DNA of 32,402 bases from assembly GCF_014843825.1 (NCBI RefSeq), contig NZ_JHQR01000028.1, positions 1-32,402 of the forward strand. Direction: 5' to 3'. The translations under genes were made by a program, and so were the position numbers. The notes under the pieces were generated by a model. It ran no database searches. It saw only the letters and a program-made list of their open reading frames with translations, and was not told the origin of the DNA. Origin of the DNA: Mesorhizobium silamurunense (GTDB lineage Bacteria > Pseudomonadota > Alphaproteobacteria > Rhizobiales > Rhizobiaceae). Every line of letters starts with the position of its first letter. Position 1 is the stretch's first letter. Below, piece by piece: positions 18,944 to 26,463 of the stretch.

Positions 18944-20152
18944 ATGCACAGAGACAGTCCAGAACGCCGGCATCGCCGCGCCGGCCTATTCGACCGCCAA
19001 CCACGCCAGCGCTTCCACCATCCGAACTTCGAGATCCGTGACATGCAGGGCTGGAAGTCGATCGAAGCGGAGGGAAAGCTGCCCGAGGACGGCTGGCGCA
19101 AGGAACAGAAATGGGCGCTGGACATGGGCCTGCCGGGATCGGATTCGATCATCGACAGGTCGATCCCCACATTCGCACGCGGCGAGCTGCCGCATTTCGC
19201 CGGCATCAACACCTTTCTCAAGGCGCCCTATGTCGAGAACGTCCGTGATGTCGGCAGGTATGACGCGGCCGTCATGGGCATTCCTTTCGACAGCGGCACC
19301 ACCTACCGTCCCGGAACCCGTTTCGGGCCGCAAGGCATCCGCCGCATTTCGGCGCTCTACACGCCTTACAATTACGAGCTCGGTGTCGACCTGCGCGAGC
19401 AGATGACGTTGTGCGACGCCGGCGACGTTTTCACCATCCCGGCCAATCTCGAAAAGAGCTTCGACCAGATCACCAAGGGCGTCAGCCACGTCGCTTCCTC
19501 GGGCGCGCTGCCGATCATGCTGGGCGGCGACCATTCGATCGGATTCCCCTGCGTGCGCGGCATTGCCGACGTGACCTCGAAGCGCATCGGCATCATCCAT
19601 TTCGACCGCCACATCGATATCCAGGAAAAGGATCTCGACGAACGCATGCACACCACGCCCTGGTACTGGGCGACCAACCTGCCGAACGTCTCGGCCACCA
19701 ATCTGGTGCAGCTCGGCATCGGCGGCTGGCAGGTGCCCCGTTACGGCGTTGCCGAGGCGAGGAAGCGCGGCACCAACGTGCTGACGATTTTCGACATCGA
19801 ACAGATGGGGCTGGAGAAGACGGCGGAGATCGCGCTCGAGCTCGCGTGGAAGGATGCCGACGCCGTCTACGTCTCCTTCGATGTTGACAGCGTCGACTGC
19901 GGGTTCGTGCCCGGCACCGGCTGGCCGGAGCCCGGCGGTTTCCTGCCGCGCGAGGCGCTGAAGCTGCTCGGGCTGGTCACGGCGCCCGGCATTTGCGGGC
20001 TGGAAGTGGTCGAAGTGTCGCCGCCTTACGACACATCGGACATCACCGCGCTGTTCGGCGTGCGGGTTGTCGTCGAGGCCCTCGGCTCGATGGTCGCCCA
20101 CGGCACGCTCGGCAAGCACAAATCCATCATCGACAAGCCGACGAGCTTTTGA
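18944..20152 (+). CDS. gdmH: Guanidine hydrolase (ureohydrolase family, nickel-dependent)
   Basis: This 402-residue ureohydrolase looks like GdmH, which hydrolyses guanidine to urea and ammonia with a dinuclear nickel centre, rather than an agmatinase (about 300-320 residues). All six metal ligands are intact: His197 (GGDHS), Asp221, His223 and Asp225 (FDRHID) and Asp313/Asp315 (SFDVDSVD). Arg222 replaces the usual Ala of DAHxD. That Arg, the following QEKDLDERMHTTPWYWATN, the GIGGWQVPR motif and GFVPGTGWPEPGG agree with the cyanobacterial Sll1077/GdmH type as I remember it. The roughly 100-residue N-terminal extension is also shared. GGAGG lies 7 nt before the ATG at 18944. Riboswitch, importer and nickel genes support the assignment; agmatine or another guanidino compound is the main alternative. 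Confidence 0.9.
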   Translation: MHRDSPERRHRRAGLFDRQPRQRFHHPNFEIRDMQGWKSIEAEGKLPEDGWRKEQKWALDMGLPGSDSIIDRSIPTFARGELPHFAGINTFLKAPYVENVRDVGRYDAAVMGIPFDSGTTYRPGTRFGPQGIRRISALYTPYNYELGVDLREQMTLCDAGDVFTIPANLEKSFDQITKGVSHVASSGALPIMLGGDHSIGFPCVRGIADVTSKRIGIIHFDRHIDIQEKDLDERMHTTPWYWATNLPNVSATNLVQLGIGGWQVPRYGVAEARKRGTNVLTIFDIEQMGLEKTAEIALELAWKDADAVYVSFDVDSVDCGFVPGTGWPEPGGFLPREALKLLGLVTAPGICGLEVVEVSPPYDTSDITALFGVRVVVEALGSMVAHGTLGKHKSIIDKPTSF

Positions 20153-20154
20153 CC

Positions 20155-20688
20155 ATGCACGATGATCATCATCACCATGGCCATGACCACGCCGACCATC
20201 ACGGGCCGAATGGTCACCACCATCATCCGCACCCTGTCGGTCACAACGGACCGGCAGGCAAGCCGCTGCAATGGCAGACGCCGCATTTGCCGCACGACCA
20301 TGCACACGAACCTGCCGACCCGCGGGCGACGGATCTCGATCTCGTCGAAATCGCCTTCCTCGAAGGCTTTGCTCGGGCGCCCGACACCTCCAGTTTCCTG
20401 CGGCTGGCCGGAATTCCGTTCGTCGGCGAAACCTCCGACGGCTTGCGGCTGCATTTGCTGCGTGTCGAGACGCAGGACATGGTCGATGTCGGCGCCGTCA
20501 TGCCGCTGATCGGCGGCGGCGGCGTGACCTATCACCCGCTGCCCGCGAAACTGACGTCGCACAGGCGGCGCCTCGCTTTCGTCTACCATGACGGGACCGA
20601 GCAAAGGCCGCTCGACTTCGGCGAGGCGCGACTTTTGGCCGACAGGTCCGGGGCCGTGCAGTTCGCGATACCGGGGTCCGGACAATGA
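20155..20688 (+). CDS. Histidine-rich protein, putative nickel chaperone
   Basis: This 177-residue protein has an extremely His-rich N-terminus: 19 His in residues 2-51, with runs HHHH at 5-8 and 21-24 interspersed with Asp and Gly. Such segments bind nickel in UreE, HypB and SlyD. The C-terminal domain (about 58-177) begins DLDLVEIAFLEGFARAP and contains HLLRVETQDMVDVGAVMPLIGGGG and YHPLPAKLTSHRRRLAFVYHDG. I do not recognise it as UreE, HypA or HypB: no GTPase P-loop and no CxxC zinc ribbon. The ATG is 3 bp after the gdmH stop with no good Shine-Dalgarno, so it is probably translated by coupling. No signal peptide; likely cytoplasmic. Nickel storage or delivery to GdmH is inferred from composition and context. 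Confidence 0.85.
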   Translation: MHDDHHHHGHDHADHHGPNGHHHHPHPVGHNGPAGKPLQWQTPHLPHDHAHEPADPRATDLDLVEIAFLEGFARAPDTSSFLRLAGIPFVGETSDGLRLHLLRVETQDMVDVGAVMPLIGGGGVTYHPLPAKLTSHRRRLAFVYHDGTEQRPLDFGEARLLADRSGAVQFAIPGSGQ

Positions 20689-20735
20689 GCCCTGGCTTCG
20701 AACCGATCATACCCCTTTCAAGCAGGTCCAGAACG

Positions 20736-21353
20736 ATGAAAACAACGCTTTCGATTCTCAGCAGGCCCGCCCCGGCAGCCTTCTCCAGGCTTGCCCTGAC
20801 CGCCGCCGCGGTCCTCATGCCGTCATTGGCCTACGCCCACAGCGGCGGCTTCAATGTCCACGGCTTCGTGAGCGGCCTGCAACACCCGCTGGCCGGCATC
20901 GACCACCTGCTTGCAATGATGGCTGTCGGCACCATCGCCGCCCGGACCGGCGGCAGAGGCATCTTCGTGGTGCCGTCGTGCTTTGTCCTCGCGATGATCG
21001 CTGGCGCCCTGCTCGGCATCGCCGGAATCGGTCTACCGTCGCTTGAGTCCGGCATCGCTGTGTCGCTGGTGGTGTTAGGCGCCATGATGGCGCTCGCCAG
21101 ACCATTGCCTCTTGCCATCGCCGCGTCGCTGACTGTCCTCTTCGGGCTCTTCCACGGCAATGCCCACGGCCTCGAAATTCCCGAGACAGCGAGCGGCATC
21201 GCCTACGCGGTTGGCTTCGTGGTCGCTACATCGGCTCTTCACACGACCGGTGCGTTGGCGGCCATGACGCTTCGGCGCTGGCCCGGAGCCATCCGCACGG
21301 CAGGGGTCGGCACGTCGTTGGTCGGCGTGGCACTTGCGGCGCAGATCATCTGA
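20736..21353 (+). CDS. HupE/UreJ-family nickel permease
   Basis: This 205-residue membrane protein belongs to the HupE/UreJ family of presumed nickel (or cobalt) transporters found with urease and hydrogenase genes. A Sec signal peptide (about residues 1-34, ending SLAYA) precedes AHSGGFNVHG and the diagnostic HPLAGIDHLLAMMAVG, whose His and Asp residues are the likely metal ligands. FGLFHGNAHGLEIPE is the second conserved His motif. About six membrane segments follow. The frame opens at 20685 in an ATGA overlap with the His-rich gene, but the Met at 20736 starts the signal peptide directly and gives the normal family length; either start is possible. With no hydrogenase or urease nearby, it probably serves GdmH. 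Confidence 0.88.
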   Translation: MKTTLSILSRPAPAAFSRLALTAAAVLMPSLAYAHSGGFNVHGFVSGLQHPLAGIDHLLAMMAVGTIAARTGGRGIFVVPSCFVLAMIAGALLGIAGIGLPSLESGIAVSLVVLGAMMALARPLPLAIAASLTVLFGLFHGNAHGLEIPETASGIAYAVGFVVATSALHTTGALAAMTLRRWPGAIRTAGVGTSLVGVALAAQII

Positions 21354-21393
21354 GTGGCAGCCGGCGCATCGGCGAAGATCAGGAGACGAAGGC

Positions 21394-21474
21394 ATGATCA
21401 AGCGGCTAACAGTTTGGCAGCGCATTCGAAACATGCTGTATCAGATCCTGAAGATCCGGGCTGAACGGCTCTGA
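21394..21474 (+). CDS. Possible 26-residue small ORF
   Basis: ATG at 21394 is preceded by AGGAGA at 21381-21386 (7-nt spacing) and opens a 26-codon frame ending in TGA at 21474. The peptide begins MIKRLTVWQRIRNMLY and ends KIRAERL; it is basic and amphipathic, with Arg/Lys alternating with hydrophobic residues, as in small membrane-associated or regulatory peptides. It lies 40 bp after hupE in the same direction, just before a GC-rich hairpin, so it could be the last cistron of the guanidine operon. No family is recognised. It could be a chance ORF or the surviving 5' end of a lost gene. Confidence 0.4.
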   Translation: MIKRLTVWQRIRNMLYQILKIRAERL

Positions 21475-21497
21475 TCGCATTCGCTCGAGATCAAACC

Positions 21498-21522
21498 CGC
21501 GACCGGCTTCGTGCCGGCCGCG
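21498..21522 (+). terminator. GC-rich hairpin ending the guanidine operon (possible)
   Basis: CGCGACCGGC (21498-21507) pairs with GCCGGCCGCG (21513-21522) at 9 of 10 positions around a TTCGT loop. It lies 24 bp after the small ORF. No U-tract follows, so it may be a 3'-end stabiliser or part of a Rho-dependent terminator. Confidence 0.4.
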
Positions 21523-22259
21523 GTATCGCATGCGTACAGAGGCTCGCTTGGCTTGAGCATTTTCGATAGATTTTCCTTGGCTGGACGGGTTGCGCACCCC
21601 CAACCCAAACGCCAGAAAGAGCGCCACATGATACACGACGCCATTGTCATCCACATCGAAGTAGTAAAATGCCATCCATCAGAAATTGTCGGAAGGGTAG
21701 TTCGTTCCTATCGCCATTGTGAAGCCCGCCGCCTATTTTCAAGCTCGGCTGGGCGGCTTGCTCGTCCGCAGAAATCTATAGGGACTTAACTTCGTTGCTT
21801 GGTGAGGGGCCAAGTGAAGGTCGACAAGACGTTTCCTAAGAAGAAAGGCGATTATATATTTGACAACCAAGCAACGCCACTTAATGGAAGGCCCTATGAT
21901 CATAATAGCCGTCATAGCCTACTAGGTTTGGCGATCTTCTTGGTGGAGCGCTACGACCTCTTTGTGTCCGTAATCCAGCGGATCGGCCGCCTGACCCGGC
22001 AAATGCCCCATAAAGCCGCCGAAAACCGTTCCGCTGGCCTTCAAAAAACGCCTCATTAGCCTAACGAACAGAACTGCGCTCCCTGCGCAAAGCCCTCCAT
22101 GCGGGAGACAACGGTCGTCCATCGGAATAGAACTGGCTTGGCCGATGCCCGCATTGCCCCCTAACGGATACGCCGCGACTGTTGCTTGCACGGGAGAACG
22201 CCAGCGCCAACTGACCGCACTCTGCCGTTGTTGAATCGCGACCTGAATGGAGAAACGCC
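21523..22259. other. Gene-poor accessory stretch
   Basis: No credible gene over about 735 bp, and the base composition is locally more AT-rich than its neighbours. Two weak traces were seen. A minus-strand frame starting at 21675 opens MAFYYFDVDDNG, like the start of DUF6894 proteins, but then loses any resemblance. A plus-strand KKKGDYIFDNQATPLN near 21840-21890 faintly recalls ISAs1-type transposases (GGDYxxxxKxNQxTL). Neither is good enough to call. The inverted repeat at 21793-21876 is listed separately. Confidence 0.45.
21793..21876. repeat. Inverted repeat flanking an AT-rich core
   Basis: CGTTGCTTGGT (21793-21803) and ACCAAGCAACG (21866-21876) are perfect 11-bp inverse complements separated by 62 bp. 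Beyond the arms both sides keep a partial TTAA-type match. It could be the ends of a very small mobile element (MITE-like) or a long cruciform. No target-site duplication is obvious. Confidence 0.5.
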
Positions 22260-22643
22260 ATGACTCGCATCCTGTTCGTCGGACAGAAACCCGAAACCGT
22301 CGACTTTTCAGATCCGTCTCTGCCGCCCGGCTTCGATGCCCAGAAGATCAACGCCGGCATCGCCGTCGGGGTTGCCAAGATCGAGGAACGTGGCTGGCAA
22401 TGCGACACGTGCATGATCACGCCCGATGCCGCCGGATACGCCATGCTCGAAAAAGCGCTCGGCGAGGCTTCCTACGACTGCGTGGTGATCGGTGGCGGCC
22501 TCAGGCTTCCGCCCAAGAGCCTGCCACTGTTCGAAACGGTAGTGAATATCATTCACAAAGCGGCGCCATACGCGGTGATCGCCTTCAATACGCAACCCCA
22601 GGACACCGCCGACGCCGCGGCCCGTCAACTGAAGGCGCGCTGA
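22260..22643 (+). CDS. Conserved hypothetical protein
   Basis: This 127-residue protein has no named family that I recognise. It opens with a strand ILFVGQKPETVDFSDP, contains LPPGFDAQKINAGIAVGVAKI, then YDCVVIGGGLRLPPKSL (a strand followed by a Gly turn) and ends with AAPYAVIAFNTQPQDTADAAARQL. The alternating beta-alpha pattern suggests a small Rossmann- or flavodoxin-like fold. Similar short proteins are, as I recall, widespread in Rhizobiales with unknown role. GGAG sits at 22248-22251 before the ATG, and codon use looks coding. No signal peptide or membrane segment. It appears to be a single-gene unit between decayed regions, so context gives no function. Confidence 0.75.
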   Translation: MTRILFVGQKPETVDFSDPSLPPGFDAQKINAGIAVGVAKIEERGWQCDTCMITPDAAGYAMLEKALGEASYDCVVIGGGLRLPPKSLPLFETVVNIIHKAAPYAVIAFNTQPQDTADAAARQLKAR

Positions 22644-22735
22644 CAAGCGCCCACGGGGGGCGGGCCTGCAGGTACAGGCTTCATTCTTCAGCTCTCGATT
22701 CGGATAGGCACGTCACGAAAGCAGGGTAACGAGCA

Positions 22736-23785
22736 TGACCGTTCGTCAATTTGCGATTAATATTCCGGATAAGACCATTGAGGACCTACACATGCGGCTG
22801 CGGGAGGTTAGGTGGCAGCCTGTCCTTCATGAGACGCCTCTTAGATCACTGGCTGCACCGCTTCGACCGGCGCGCGCAAGAAGCGCGGCTTAATCGCCTT
22901 TCCCAGCATATGGCGACCGTGAACGGGTCGAACATCCATTTCGTCCACCAGTCCGGCAATGGTCCGTCATCCTTGCCGCTCACCCTCACGCACGGGCTGG
23001 CCAGGATCTTTCATCGAAATGGAGCGGATCATCCCCTTGCTGGCGGATCCCCGGCGCATATGGCGGCGACCCCAACGACGCTTTCCACGTGATGGTCCCC
23101 TCCCTGCCTGGATACGGCTTCTCGGACGCGCCATCCCGGCCGGGCATAAACTTCCCAAGAAATCGCGATCATGTGGCGTAGCTTGATGGCGGAACTCGGC
23201 TACAATCGGTTCGCCGCGCAAGGTGGTGACATTGGCGCCGGGGTTTCGATGTGGCTGGCAAAACTGTTTCCGGATAAGGTTTGCGGCATTCACGTGAATT
23301 ATATTCCAGGGAGCTACCGACCACCCTTGGGGGTGGAGTTGCCCCCCACGACGGCAGAGGAGCATGCGTCCCTCGACAAGGGAGCTTCCTGGTCGGCACT
23401 GGAAGGAGCTTAAGCTACGCTGCAAGCGACCAAGCCCCAGACTCTGTCCTTCGCGCTGACCGATTCTCCGCTGGGATTGGCAGCCTGGATCGCCGAGAAG
23501 GTTCGTTCATGGAGCGATTGCAAGGGCGACATCGAGAGCATCATCTCGATGGATTCGCTGCTTACCGACATCTCGATCTACTGGTTCAGCGACAGCCTGA
23601 CCGCGTCGCTAAGTCTGTACAAGGAGAACCGCTGGAGGCATTGGCAACTCATGCGGGAAAAGTGCTACTCCAAGCGGTGGCGTTGCCCTCTCGTCGGGCG
23701 CGAAGGACAGCGGACGAAGACGTCGGTCGCCGCACCTGTCAAAGCCGCCTCCCGTACGAGAGCCGACCTCATCGTTGGCGAATAG
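22736..23785 (+). pseudogene. Epoxide hydrolase, frameshifted
   Basis: Fragments of one epoxide hydrolase (EHN plus alpha/beta-hydrolase fold, normally about 380-400 residues) appear in order but in changing frames. First comes MTVRQFAINIPDKTIEDLHMRLREVRW from 22736 (about 27 residues), then HRFDRRAQEARLNRL and GSNIHFVHQSGNGPSSLPLTLTHG, then GWPGSFIEMERIIPLL in another frame. Next is SLMAELGYNRFAAQGGDIGAGVS with LNYIPGSYRP-like VNYIPGSYRPP, and finally KPQTLSFALTDSPLGLAAWI and VRSWSDCKGDIES. At least four frame changes are needed, and the catalytic His region (usually GGHFAALEEP) is not found at the end. The gene is dead. It is followed closely by the convergent methyltransferase gene. Confidence 0.88.
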
Positions 23786-23792
23786 CTCAGTG

Positions 23793-24425
23793 TCAGATCT
23801 TCAAAAATCGGTAGGCGAAGCGATCGGTCTCGCCTTTGATCGAGGGATCGAACACCTTGATCGAGTGCGCATCATCCTTGTTCGCGAGGATGGTGCTTTC
23901 TGCGTCCAGTACGAAGCCGGCTGCCTCCACCTCCTCGCGGACGGAGGCAGGGTCGATCCGATGCAGCGACTGGGTGTCGCTCGTGCCCGACCCAGCGGCG
24001 GCGGCGTGGTCTACGATGACGTAGGATCCACCGGGCTTCAGCCGCTCGTGGACGGCTCGATTGAAGTCGGCCGCCGTCGCGCCCTTCTTCTGGATCAGCG
24101 CGGTGTGGAGATCGTGGTAAAACAGGTGCAGCCACAGGACATCCGCTGGCTGCGTGGCCTGCGGCATCGCCACGAGGTCCGCTGAGACGGCTTCGACGTT
24201 CTCTCGGCCCAGCTCCTTCGAGAGCGTCTGGATGCGGCCAACCGGATCGTTCTTGAAGTGGGCGACTTCGGCCGGCACGAAGCTGTAGACCCGTCCCTCT
24301 GGTCCGACGATGTCGGAGAAGAGGCGCGTCCAGTCGCCGTCGCCTGGGTAAACGTCGATCACGATGGAGCCCGCATCTACACGTGCGAACCGGATCAACT
24401 CGGATAGCTTGGATTGGTCATACAT
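23793..24425 (-). CDS. Class I SAM-dependent methyltransferase-like protein
   Basis: This 210-residue protein matches the 'predicted methyltransferase' group COG4798. Motif I is IVIDVYPGDGDWTRLFSDIVG (about residues 21-41), followed by GRVYSFVP at the second strand. Next are ADVLWLHLFYHDLHT (the group's characteristic YHDLH) and the post-motif strand LKPGGSYVIVDHAA. Relatives often carry a signal peptide; this one does not. The substrate is unknown. AAGGAG lies 7 nt before the ATG. It is the last gene of the five-gene minus-strand set that begins at 27198, with a 106-bp gap to the previous gene, so it may also have its own promoter. Confidence 0.82.
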   Translation of the reverse strand: MYDQSKLSELIRFARVDAGSIVIDVYPGDGDWTRLFSDIVGPEGRVYSFVPAEVAHFKNDPVGRIQTLSKELGRENVEAVSADLVAMPQATQPADVLWLHLFYHDLHTALIQKKGATAADFNRAVHERLKPGGSYVIVDHAAAAGSGTSDTQSLHRIDPASVREEVEAAGFVLDAESTILANKDDAHSIKVFDPSIKGETDRFAYRFLKI

Positions 24426-24531
24426 CGGAATCTCCTTTACGGGTGGGCATTCGACGAGCGGGCGGCGTACAATGGGGCGATTTTCGGCTGATCTACCGTC
24501 TACCCGACCTGATGGCCGAAGATGGCCGGCG

Positions 24532-24945
24532 CTATGCAGGCCCGGCCGCGCCCATCTGCGCGGCGCGCGCCAGTGCTTGTGTGTCGACGTATTCCCGGAT
24601 GTTGGTCAGTCTGCCGTCCCGGACCGTGATGGCGAAGATCCAGTCGTCCTCGAACGTCTTGTTCGTGGCTTTGATCTTTCCCCTAGCGAAGCCGACGACG
24701 AGGACCCGGTCTCCTTGCGCCACGAACTCCCGGGGTTCCGTGGACGTTTCTATCGACTTGGATGCCGTCTCAAGCAAATCCGCCAGCCCGGCGTGTCCGT
24801 GGCGCGTTCCGGCCAGTGGCCAGTCTTTGCCGGGGATGATCCACTCGATGTCTTCGGCGACCAGCGCCAGCAGAGCCTCCCTGTCGACGCGGCCGATCGC
24901 GGCGAAGAAGTCCTTCACGGTCTGGATGTTCTTCTCGATACTCAT
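24532..24945 (-). CDS. NTF2-like/SnoaL-like protein
   Basis: This 137-residue protein has the NTF2-like cone fold of the SnoaL/ketosteroid-isomerase-related group. It starts with the helix KNIQTVKDFFAAIGRVDREALLALVAEDIEWIIPG, then has the pocket segment HGHAGLADLLETASKSI and strands GDRVLVVGFARGKIKATNKTFEDDWIFAITVRDGRLTNIREYVDT (given here only as a span, residues 78-122). Members range from isomerases and hydrolases to small-molecule binders, so no activity is assigned. The ATG at 24945 follows GGAGAAA and is preferred over one 10 codons upstream. It lies within the LysR-linked oxidoreductase operon and may act on the same substrate. Confidence 0.85.
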   Translation of the reverse strand: MSIEKNIQTVKDFFAAIGRVDREALLALVAEDIEWIIPGKDWPLAGTRHGHAGLADLLETASKSIETSTEPREFVAQGDRVLVVGFARGKIKATNKTFEDDWIFAITVRDGRLTNIREYVDTQALARAAQMGAAGPA

Positions 24946-25027
24946 GGGAATTTCTCCATTTCGCACGGATCGCATCGCGCTCGATCCGATCCGTGCATCG
25001 TGGCCCTGCCGGTAGGCACGTCCGTGT

Positions 25028-25630
25028 TCATCCGTCGAACTTGACCAAGTCCTTGAAGATCAGTTGACCCCAGCTATTTCCGCGCGCCTGGACCAGCAGC
25101 CCACCTTCCGACAGCCCGCCAAGTTTGATCGGCGAGAAACCGAGCTTTTCCGCGAGCGCACCAATCTCCGCTGCGGCGTCGTCATCGTCGCTCGCCAGGA
25201 ACACGACCCTCCTGCCACCATGCACGGCCGGATCTTGGGCAAGGACGGCAGCGACCAAATGGTTGAAGCCCTTAACCAGTCTAGCGCCAGTGAAGGCCTG
25301 CGCGACGGCCTTGGAAGAGGGTTGTCCTCCCAGTTCCTCAGGGGACACGCCGTAGGCGTTGGTCACATCGACGATGGTCTTCCCGTGCCAACTGGGCAGC
25401 ACCTTCGCGACCTCTCGGTGCGACTCGAAATGGACCGCCAAAAAGATGATGTCCGCCTTGAGGGCGTCCGCCAATTTTTTGGGGATGATCGTGGGACCGA
25501 CCGCGGCCGCAGCGGATGCAAAGCGTTCCGGGTCGCGCGTGGTTGCAACGGATACTTCGATGCCGTTGCGGGCAAACGCCTTGGCCAATGCCTGGCCGAT
25601 ATTGCCGAATCCTATAATTGAATAGCTCAT
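25028..25630 (-). CDS. NADPH-dependent F420-reductase-like oxidoreductase
   Basis: This 200-residue Rossmann protein starts SIIGFGNIGQALAKAF (GxGxxG at residues 7-12), followed by VSVATTRDPERF, where Arg after the second strand favours NADP. Then come ADIIFLAVHFESHREV, KTIVDVTNAYG, ARLVKGFNHLVA and RVVFLASDDDDAAAEI. This pattern fits the F420_oxidored domain proteins annotated as 'NADPH-dependent F420 reductase' or 'NAD(P)-binding domain'; in proteobacteria without F420 the true substrate is unclear. Fifth-to-last and later residues contain no membrane segment. It is 32 bp downstream of the SDR gene at 25663, in the same direction. Confidence 0.87.
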   Translation of the reverse strand: MSYSIIGFGNIGQALAKAFARNGIEVSVATTRDPERFASAAAAVGPTIIPKKLADALKADIIFLAVHFESHREVAKVLPSWHGKTIVDVTNAYGVSPEELGGQPSSKAVAQAFTGARLVKGFNHLVAAVLAQDPAVHGGRRVVFLASDDDDAAAEIGALAEKLGFSPIKLGGLSEGGLLVQARGNSWGQLIFKDLVKFDG

Positions 25631-25662
25631 AATGCTTTTCCGATCTTGTTTTAACGCCGGGG

Positions 25663-26415
25663 TCAGACCTGCGCCATGCCTCCGTCGACGGCGAGATCCA
25701 CGCCAGTGATGAAAGAACTTTCATCGGAGGCGAGGAACGTGACGGCAGCGGCGATTTCCTCTGGTTTGCCCCTGCGACCCATTGGGATCTGTGACGCAAA
25801 CTGGGCGGCCGCTTGCTCGGCTTGCTCAGGGGTAAGGCCAGTCGTTGTCTCCAAGGCCGGCGTCTCGATTGCTCCGGGACTCATTGCATTGACGCGGATT
25901 TTGCGGTCTTTGAGCTCCAGTGTCCAAGCGCGCGCGAAGTTGCGTACAGCCGCCTTACTCGCGGCGTAGGTACTAAACCCTGGAAGCCCCAACACGTTCG
26001 ACACTGAAGAGTTCAGGATGATCGAACCGCCGTCTTTGAACAGGGGAAGGGCCTTCTGCACCGTAAAGAACAGACCCTTCACGTTCACATCGAAGGTCTG
26101 ATCAAAATGTGCCTCAGTGGCGACCGCGAGCGGTGCGATTGTCCCCGCGCCCGCGTTCGCGAAGAGAATGTCGATGTGACCATGTTTCTCCTTCACGACG
26201 GCATAGAGGCGATCCAGATCTTCCAAGAGCGACACGTCACCCACGACCGCCGTAACGTTTCTCATGATGAAGGCTGCGGCCTCCTTCAACTCTTTCTCTC
26301 TTCGCCCGGTAATCACGACGTGCGCTCCTTCTTCTACGAAGCGCTTTGCTGTGGCCAATCCGATCCCGCTGCTTCCGCCCGTGATGACGGCGATCTTACC
26401 TTCGAGTTTTTTCAT
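25663..26415 (-). CDS. SDR family oxidoreductase
   Basis: This 250-residue classical short-chain dehydrogenase has TGGSSGIG (residues 12-19) for cofactor binding, an Arg-rich end of the second strand (ITGRREK) favouring NADP, NAGAG, the catalytic Ser in ILNSSVS, the YAASK Tyr/Lys pair, and AMSPGAIETPAL. The C-terminus SFITGVDLAVDGGMAQV is standard for the glucose-1-dehydrogenase/3-oxoacyl-ACP-reductase-like subgroup. The substrate cannot be given. It shares clear similarity with the next SDR (26464-27198), including VEEGA, FDVNVKG/FDTNVKG and the terminal DGGMAQ/DGGLAQ, suggesting an old tandem duplication. Upstream spacing is 48 bp, consistent with co-transcription. Confidence 0.92.
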   Translation of the reverse strand: MKKLEGKIAVITGGSSGIGLATAKRFVEEGAHVVITGRREKELKEAAAFIMRNVTAVVGDVSLLEDLDRLYAVVKEKHGHIDILFANAGAGTIAPLAVATEAHFDQTFDVNVKGLFFTVQKALPLFKDGGSIILNSSVSNVLGLPGFSTYAASKAAVRNFARAWTLELKDRKIRVNAMSPGAIETPALETTTGLTPEQAEQAAAQFASQIPMGRRGKPEEIAAAVTFLASDESSFITGVDLAVDGGMAQV

Positions 26416-26463
26416 AATCTTTGTCTTTCTTTGCGCGCGGGCCAGGCACGGACCGCGCTGGGG

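Noticed and set aside
18944..20152. Agmatinase as the annotation
   Set aside because: Length of 402, the Arg in the DRHID motif, the N-terminal extension and the guanidine riboswitch all favour guanidine hydrolase.
20155..20688. UreE, HypA or HypB identity for the His-rich protein
   Set aside because: No UreE peptide-binding domain pattern, no zinc ribbon CxxC pairs and no GTPase P-loop.
21406..21675. DUF6894-like protein on the minus strand
   Set aside because: Only the first dozen residues fit; the rest is unrelated in every frame and the ribosome site is poor.
21799..22059. Transposase fragment (KKKGDYIFDNQATPLN)
   Set aside because: Only about 15 residues resemble ISAs1-type transposases and no catalytic residues are present; too weak to call.
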